Below, in pieces: positions 15,644-19,836 of a DNA stretch of 19,836 bases. Numbering within the stretch: the first letter of the stretch is position 1; each line of letters starts with the position of its first letter. A program made the translations under genes and the position numbers. The notes under the pieces were generated by a model. That model had not been told where the DNA came from. It did not search any database and saw nothing but the letters and a program-made list of their open reading frames with translations. Source of the DNA: Segatella salivae DSM 15606 (lineage in GTDB: Bacteria; Bacteroidota; Bacteroidia; Bacteroidales; Bacteroidaceae). The stretch lies in contig NZ_GL629647.1 in NCBI RefSeq assembly GCF_000185845.1, positions 1,148,393 through 1,168,228 on the forward strand, given 5' to 3'.

Positions 15644-15651
15644 CAAAGTTA
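15644..15651 (-). promoter_or_regulatory. -7 element for the gatC-kduI-exuT operon
   Basis: TAACTTTG on the minus strand (15651-15644) matches TAnnTTTG and lies about 70 bp before ATG 15576. No TTTG is found at the usual distance upstream. Its position makes an ATG at 15633 nearly leaderless and favours the later start. Confidence 0.4.
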
Positions 15652-15811
15652 AACAAACTTTTCTTATTACGCGTTCTTTTAAATGTTAGTTTTCTTTAAA
15701 CAGCATATTATGATTAGAAAAGCATGCAAAATCAAGTCTCTTTGAATCTAAACTCATCATAGAACGAGGGCTATAACCCATAAAACAACGGCAAATAAAA
15801 CTCTTTACAAA

Positions 15812-15988
15812 TTCACTTCACAGAATCGTTCAGTTTTCATCAACCAACCACTTGCCTGCAAATACGCGAATTTTAGGCCTATTTCATAAACCTTTATATA
15901 TCAGACGGTTACACCATACACCTCATTTTATTCGCTAAAAAACCGAGAAAAACAGAAGGTTTTAAGCCATAAAATCTTGTGAAGTGAA
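15812..15988. repeat. 177-bp segment bounded by 11-bp perfect inverted repeats
   Basis: TTCACTTCACA (15812-15822) and TGTGAAGTGAA (15978-15988) are exact reverse complements. The segment between is AT-rich and noncoding. No target-site duplication is seen outside the ends. A miniature transposable element or a chance pair of a common intergenic word are both possible. Confidence 0.35.
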
Positions 15989-15989
15989 C

Positions 15990-16032
15990 CATTTCATGGC
16001 ATCATTTGAGTCTAAACAACTCATGAAATGCC
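15990..16032. repeat. hairpin-forming dyad with two alternative pairings
   Basis: CATTTCATG (15990-15998) pairs exactly with CATGAAATG (16022-16030). An alternative nested fold uses GGCAT (15998-16002) with ATGCC (16028-16032) and GAGT (16008-16011) with ACTC (16019-16022). It lies directly after the right end of the 177-bp segment. Confidence 0.45.
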
Positions 16033-16342
16033 TAAAATCGCCATGCAATTTGACGCATTTAACAATAGCTTATGACTAAAAACACGATTCCGTTAGACGT
16101 CAAACAGCACAAAACAAGGCTTTATCCGCTTTCTCCTTCGCTATTTCACACTTTCCAAACACCTTGTTTTTCGGTTAAGTTTCCTTACAAAATAACGCCT
16201 ATTCTATTATTCCCCACTCCATTCTTTGCCTTGAATGACATTCAAATCCCATGTCATTCCGCCACCAATGTCCCTTTCCTCTATACGCAATATCCGCAAA
16301 GAGGAAAGAAAAACAAAAGCGAATCAGCCTATAAAAATGTGC

Positions 16343-18820
16343 CTAATCTTGGAAATAAACACGCTTAACACGATTGCTTATGCCTGTAAGCACCTCGTAA
16401 GGAATCGTTCCTATGATGTCACTTAATACCGTAACAGGCAGATGATCGCCAAAGATTTCAACGCAATCTCCCTCTTTGCAGTCGATGCCTGTAACGTCTA
16501 TCATAGCTACATCCATACAGATATTGCCAACATATTCGGCTTTTTGTCCGTTGACAAGGCAGTAACCATGTCGATTACTGAGGTGTCTGTCGAGCCCATC
16601 TGCATAACCTATTGGGATAGCTCCTATCACACTGTCTCGTTCAAGGATTGTCTTTCGGCTGTAACCAATACTCTCTCCGGTCGCAAGATGATGCAATTGA
16701 AGGATTGTAGTCTTTAATGTGCTGATGTTGTTTATAGTCTTATTGTTGCGCGGATTAATGCCATAGAGTCCCAATCCAAGTCTACACATATCCATTTGTC
16801 GGTCAGGGAAGTGCTCAATTCCAGCGCTGTTGTCCATATGAAAGAGTATTTTGTGGTCGAAAGCACTTTGTAGTTTGGACGCTCCGAAAGTGAAAAGTTC
16901 AAATTGTTGGGCGCTAAAAGCGTCAAAATCATCGCAGTCTGAGCCTACGAAATGGCTGAAAACAGAACGTGGAATAATGGCATTTTGGTGCTTCAAACGA
17001 CGTATAAGTTCATCTATATCCTTATGGGGATCAAAGCCAAGTCGATGCATTCCTGTGTCCAATTTGATATGAACGGGGAAACCAGTAATGCCTTCTTTCT
17101 CTGCTTCTTTAACCAAAGCATCAAGTAAACGGAATGAATATACCTCGGGTTCTAAGTCATAATCGAACATCGTCTTAAAGGCAGTCATCTCCGGATTCAT
17201 AATCATGATATTGCTGGTGATGCCATTTTTGCGCAGCGTTACACCCTCGTCAGCCACTGCAACGGCAAGATAATCAACGCGATGGTCCTGTAAAGTCTTC
17301 GCAATCTCTACGCTTCCAGCCCCATAAGCGTCGGCCTTAATCATGCAAACCAACTTGGTTTGTGGCTTCATAAATGAGCGATAGTGATTTAAATTCTTTA
17401 CAACTGCATTGAGATTCACCTCTAAAGTGGTCTCATGTACTTTCTGAACAAGGAGTTCAGTGAGTTGATCGAAGCCGAAACGACGTGCTCCTTTAATCAA
17501 GATTACCTCGTCATGGAGTTGTTTAAACACGTCACTTTCGATGAGGTTTTCAACGTTTTCAAAGAAGAATTTGTCTTTAATCGTGATAAGACCCGCATGA
17601 GATTGCAGCTCTTTTCCTACACCAATGAACTTCTCAATGCCACGTTGTTGGCAGAGCTTTCCTACCTCTTTATAAAGTTCTTCGGTAGTCATTCCACTCT
17701 GATAGATATCACTTAATATCAAAGTATGACGTCGTCCTTGATGATCAGGACGTCGATTCATGAAGTCAAGTGCTATATCTAAGGAGTTAATATCCGAGTT
17801 ATAACTATCATTTATGAGTGTACATCCATGCTGACCTTGCTTTACTTCGAGGCGCATGGCTATGGGTTCAAGTTGTAACATGCGTTCATCAAGCGCATCT
17901 TTACTAACTCCTAATGTCAACGCTACAGCCGCACAAGCAAATGAATTGGTGATAGATGCATCGTCGATAAAAGGTAATGAATACCAACTTTCTATACCTT
18001 TATATATATAGGTGATGGTGGTTGCCGTAGCTTTCTTTTCAATTGACTTGACAAAGAAAGGTGCATTGTGGTCTGAACACGACCAATACAGACGCTCGCC
18101 CCTAAAGTCTTCCAATGCGTTTACACAGTCACTGATGAGTGAATCGTCTCCATTATAGACGACAATCTTAGCATCATGGAACAAAACTAACTTCTCTTTA
18201 CACTTCGCTTCCCTACTAACGAAGTTCTCTTGATGGGCATCTCCAAGGTTGGTTAGTACGGCAATGGTCGGTTGAATGATATCTCTTAGGACCAACATCT
18301 CACCAGGTTGGCTTATTCCTGCTTCGAAAACACCGACTTGACTATGCTCATTTAGCAACCAAACACTTAGTGGAACGCCCACTTGTGAATTGTAACTACG
18401 TGGTGAACGAGTAACAAACAAGTCGTCACTTAATAGCTGATTAAGCCATTCTTTGACCATAGTCTTGCCGTTACTTCCCGTGATTCCAACGATTGGAATG
18501 TTGAATTCGTCACGATGACGCTCGGCTAATCGCTGCAAGGATTCAAGCGAATCAACGACCTTTAAGAAGTTAGCTTGGGGATAATCTGAGGCATAATTGG
18601 CCGGCACTTCAGTCACAACGAAGTTCCGAACGCCTCGATGATAGAGCTCAAGTATATAGCGATGGCCATCGTTTCGGCCTGATTTAAGTGCAAAAAACAA
18701 TGTTTCTTCGGGGAAACAAAGCGATCGACTGTCGGTCAAAATAAATCCAATCTTGGCGTCAGTTGAACCAAAACGACGCGCTCCTATTAGCGTTGTAACC
18801 TTTTCAATCGTGTATATCAT
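16343..18820 (-). CDS. murF-alr: bifunctional MurF / alanine racemase
   Basis: The 825-residue cytoplasmic fusion joins D-Ala-D-Ala addition to UDP-MurNAc-tripeptide (MurF) with L/D-alanine interconversion (Alr), both for peptidoglycan. The MurF half covers about 1-455, with the ATP P-loop GITGSNGKT (112-120) and the ligase segments LTNLGDAHQENF and NDSYNSD. The Alr half covers about 465-825. It has the PLP lysine K495 in MIKADAYGAG, the likely catalytic tyrosine Y720 in ESIGYSRKT, GYADGLDR (738-745) and ICMDVAMIDV. This fusion is typical of Bacteroidetes. ATG 18820 is chosen because the promoter lies at 18847-18877, inside the longer reading from 18910; the protein then begins MIYTIEKVTTLIGARRFG, as expected for MurF. 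Confidence 0.95.
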   Translation of the reverse strand: MIYTIEKVTTLIGARRFGSTDAKIGFILTDSRSLCFPEETLFFALKSGRNDGHRYILELYHRGVRNFVVTEVPANYASDYPQANFLKVVDSLESLQRLAERHRDEFNIPIVGITGSNGKTMVKEWLNQLLSDDLFVTRSPRSYNSQVGVPLSVWLLNEHSQVGVFEAGISQPGEMLVLRDIIQPTIAVLTNLGDAHQENFVSREAKCKEKLVLFHDAKIVVYNGDDSLISDCVNALEDFRGERLYWSCSDHNAPFFVKSIEKKATATTITYIYKGIESWYSLPFIDDASITNSFACAAVALTLGVSKDALDERMLQLEPIAMRLEVKQGQHGCTLINDSYNSDINSLDIALDFMNRRPDHQGRRHTLILSDIYQSGMTTEELYKEVGKLCQQRGIEKFIGVGKELQSHAGLITIKDKFFFENVENLIESDVFKQLHDEVILIKGARRFGFDQLTELLVQKVHETTLEVNLNAVVKNLNHYRSFMKPQTKLVCMIKADAYGAGSVEIAKTLQDHRVDYLAVAVADEGVTLRKNGITSNIMIMNPEMTAFKTMFDYDLEPEVYSFRLLDALVKEAEKEGITGFPVHIKLDTGMHRLGFDPHKDIDELIRRLKHQNAIIPRSVFSHFVGSDCDDFDAFSAQQFELFTFGASKLQSAFDHKILFHMDNSAGIEHFPDRQMDMCRLGLGLYGINPRNNKTINNISTLKTTILQLHHLATGESIGYSRKTILERDSVIGAIPIGYADGLDRHLSNRHGYCLVNGQKAEYVGNICMDVAMIDVTGIDCKEGDCVEIFGDHLPVTVLSDIIGTIPYEVLTGISNRVKRVYFQD

Positions 18821-18846
18821 CGTGTAAAATAAGTTATATTTGACTA

Positions 18847-18877
18847 CAAATTTACTGCAATCCACTGACATATCAAA
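18847..18877 (-). promoter_or_regulatory. promoter of murF-alr
   Basis: On the minus strand TTTG (18877-18874), a 19-bp spacer and TAAATTTG (18854-18847) match the Bacteroidetes consensus. The start should be near 18840, leaving a leader of about 20 nt before ATG 18820. Confidence 0.75.
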
Positions 18878-19072
18878 ATAAAAGGCAACGAAATAAAGAG
18901 CTTTTCGCAAATTCTTTCAATTGAAAAAATAAGCTATCCAGTATTGAAAAGCATACTCAATTCTATCTTTTTATGAAAGAATAAAACTGAGATTATTGAT
19001 TCAACAATAAGAAAAAATCTCATCAAACAACCCTAAAGAGCCAAGAAAATGATTCGTTCAACAACCTGCAAA

Positions 19073-19108
19073 CAATCCAAAGACGGAATTAAGGCAATCC
19101 AAAGACGG
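19073..19108. repeat. pair of 14-bp direct repeats spaced exactly 22 bp
   Basis: CAATCCAAAGACGG occurs at 19073-19086 and 19095-19108, identical over 14 bases and 22 bp apart. It lies in the gene-free stretch between the murF-alr promoter and the small-RNA terminator. The rest of 18911-19133 is AT-rich, with one imperfect dyad near 18988-19023 and nothing that looks coding. Confidence 0.5.
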
Positions 19109-19133
19109 CATAAAAGCACTGCGGTTAAGATAC

Positions 19134-19162
19134 AAAAACAGCGCTGAATCACTTCAACGCTG
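19134..19162 (-). terminator. strong intrinsic terminator, minus-strand oriented
   Basis: Read on the minus strand, CAGCG-T-TGAA, a GTGA tetraloop, then TTCA-G-CGCTG gives a 10-bp stem. One pair is U-G and the loop is of GNRA type. Five T follow (19138-19134). On the plus strand the wobble pair becomes C-A, so the minus direction is preferred. Confidence 0.72.
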
Positions 19163-19349
19163 CTTTTATTATTAGTTAATCACTATATTTTTCTAATAAA
19201 ATGAGCGACGCTTTCGCTCGTGTTATCCATCAATTAATCTTATACCTAATAACTAATCCTATGAAAAATCAAACTAATCTTTAAACCTAAACAACTAAAC
19301 CTAATTCTATATGTAAACCTAAACAATCTATTACCTAATGTCTTTTAGA
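19134..19349 (-). ncRNA. candidate small RNA of about 215 nt
   Basis: A full promoter at 19355-19386 and the ideal terminator at 19134-19162 delimit a short minus-strand unit. Its 5' half carries repeated TTAGG words (GTTTAGGTTTA twice, AATTAGGTTTA once, plus ATTAGGTA- and TTAGGTAT-type copies). Its 3' half has a hairpin GAGCGA / TCGCTC (19203-19219) just upstream of the terminator region. The only sizeable start, ATG at 19230, opens 15 codons (MDNTSESVAHFIRKI), which overlap that hairpin. The unit could be a regulatory RNA or a small-protein mRNA. It matches no RNA family I can name with confidence. Confidence 0.5.
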
Positions 19350-19354
19350 CGATG

Positions 19355-19386
19355 CAAAATTAGTAATTGTGTACGAACACGCCAAA
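19355..19386 (-). promoter_or_regulatory. promoter of the candidate small RNA
   Basis: On the minus strand TTTG (19386-19383), a 20-bp spacer and TAATTTTG (19362-19355) fit the Bacteroidetes consensus exactly. The expected start is near 19349. Confidence 0.75.
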
Positions 19387-19836
19387 TAAATTCATGTTAT
19401 TTTGCACACTTTTCATGATATTTTGATTTACATCAAAGAATGAGTAGATTCACCTTGCGATTCTTTACAACTTTTCACACGGCATGGTTTGTTACAACTC
19501 ATTTTCCATTATGCAGGAACTCATTTTATCGAAACCGCCAAACAATTTCTGCCTTAAGGTCATTCTATGAGACACATACAATCTCATAACAAACCACTTT
19601 GTACGTATAAAGGTGGTCACGAACAAAAATTTGGGTTTCAAAACCTCATTAAAGATGATTAGATTCGATGCAAAATCGCACGAAAACACCATTTATTTAC
19701 TTTCTGAAGGCAAAGAAACAGAAAAAACTTTGCGGTCTCAAAAGGTCGTAATTGGCACCATATTTCTTTACCTTATATATATAGAAACCCCGCAAAACTC
19801 GTGGATTTACGAGGAATTTCGTTATATATAGTATAC
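19387..19836. other. gene-free right end of the window
   Basis: About 450 AT-rich bases show no convincing coding frame in either direction. The second copy of the 19-bp motif is at 19771-19789, followed by the short hairpin CTCGT (19798-19802) / ACGAG (19809-19813). The next gene lies outside the window. Confidence 0.45.
19771..19789 (+). repeat. copy 2 of the 19-bp intergenic motif
   Basis: CCTTATATATATAGAAACC matches the copy at 8094-8112 at 18 of 19 bases. As there, it runs into a hairpin. Confidence 0.45.

Larger units (their letters stand above)
15652..16342. other. gene-free gap with scattered inverted repeats
   Basis: About 690 bases separate the uronate operon from the murF-alr stop. 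No reading frame here looks like a protein. Besides the repeats listed separately, GAATGACAT (16233-16241) / ATGTCATTC (16251-16259) forms a perfect 9-bp hairpin about 85 bp beyond the murF-alr stop, without a T tract. No terminator with a clear poly-U was found for murF-alr. Confidence 0.45.

Noticed and set aside
16072..16368. 98-codon plus-strand frame in the gap after murF-alr
   Set aside because: Low-complexity composition rich in Pro, Phe and Thr, no domain, runs into the 3' end of murF-alr on the other strand, no promoter.
18821..18910. 30-residue N-terminal extension of MurF-Alr
   Set aside because: The promoter lies within it, and MurF homology begins at the ATG at 18820.
19613..19831. 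72-codon plus-strand frame at the window end
   Set aside because: No recognisable domain, covers the 19-bp repeat and its hairpin, no promoter or ribosome site.

Overview
The window reads as a chromosomal segment of a Bacteroidales bacterium, most likely a Prevotella-type organism. The evidence is the fused MurF-alanine racemase, the thiamine locus made of a TonB receptor, PnuT and thiamine pyrophosphokinase, promoters of the Bacteroidetes form (TTTG, 19-20 bp, TAnnTTTG), poor Shine-Dalgarno signals, and transfer genes of the DUF3408 and Bacteroides relaxase types. The genus is an inference, not a proven call.

Positions 1 to about 2600 are the right part of a mobile element. They hold a DUF3408 gene broken at an A8 run, four direct repeats with an exact 22-bp period plus one inverted copy (iteron-like), a hairpin followed by T5, an oriT-like perfect 8-bp hairpin, a MobC-like accessory gene, and an overlapping MOBP-type relaxase. 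A promoter enclosed in a 14-bp inverted repeat follows, with no gene after it. The element boundary lies somewhere in 2436-2843 and cannot be fixed from this window.

Positions 2844-6571 (minus strand) form a thiamine-salvage operon: promoter, TPP riboswitch, TonB-dependent receptor, PnuT transporter, thiamine pyrophosphokinase. The three genes are packed with a 1-nt gap and an 8-nt overlap. An AraC-type regulator (6668-7585, minus) lies upstream of it. A class I fumarase (8242-9897, minus) follows after a gap holding an oriented terminator, a degenerate 22-bp tandem repeat and a second hairpin. A nitroreductase (10331-11080, plus) comes after a gap with three alternating copies of a 12-mer.

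Positions 11066-11706 are a dense palindromic and tandem repeat array with an exact 66-bp period. It fills the space between convergent genes and supplies the nitroreductase stop codon. Next (minus) is a uronate-type operon: an orphan PTS galactitol EIIC (gatC) split by a one-base shift in an A7 run, a KduI isomerase with a clear Sec signal peptide, and an ExuT-like MFS transporter. Together they suggest uptake and conversion of unsaturated uronate products. The last gene is the bifunctional MurF-Alr (16343-18820, minus) with its own promoter. The final 900 bases carry no convincing gene, but they do hold a compact minus-strand transcription unit of about 215 nt (promoter, TTAGG-rich body, ideal terminator) that looks like a small RNA.

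The best candidates for something undescribed are the 66-bp array, the small-RNA unit at 19134-19349, the recurring exact 22-bp spacing of unrelated intergenic repeats, the iteron-oriT region, and the signal-peptide KduI beside an orphan EIIC.
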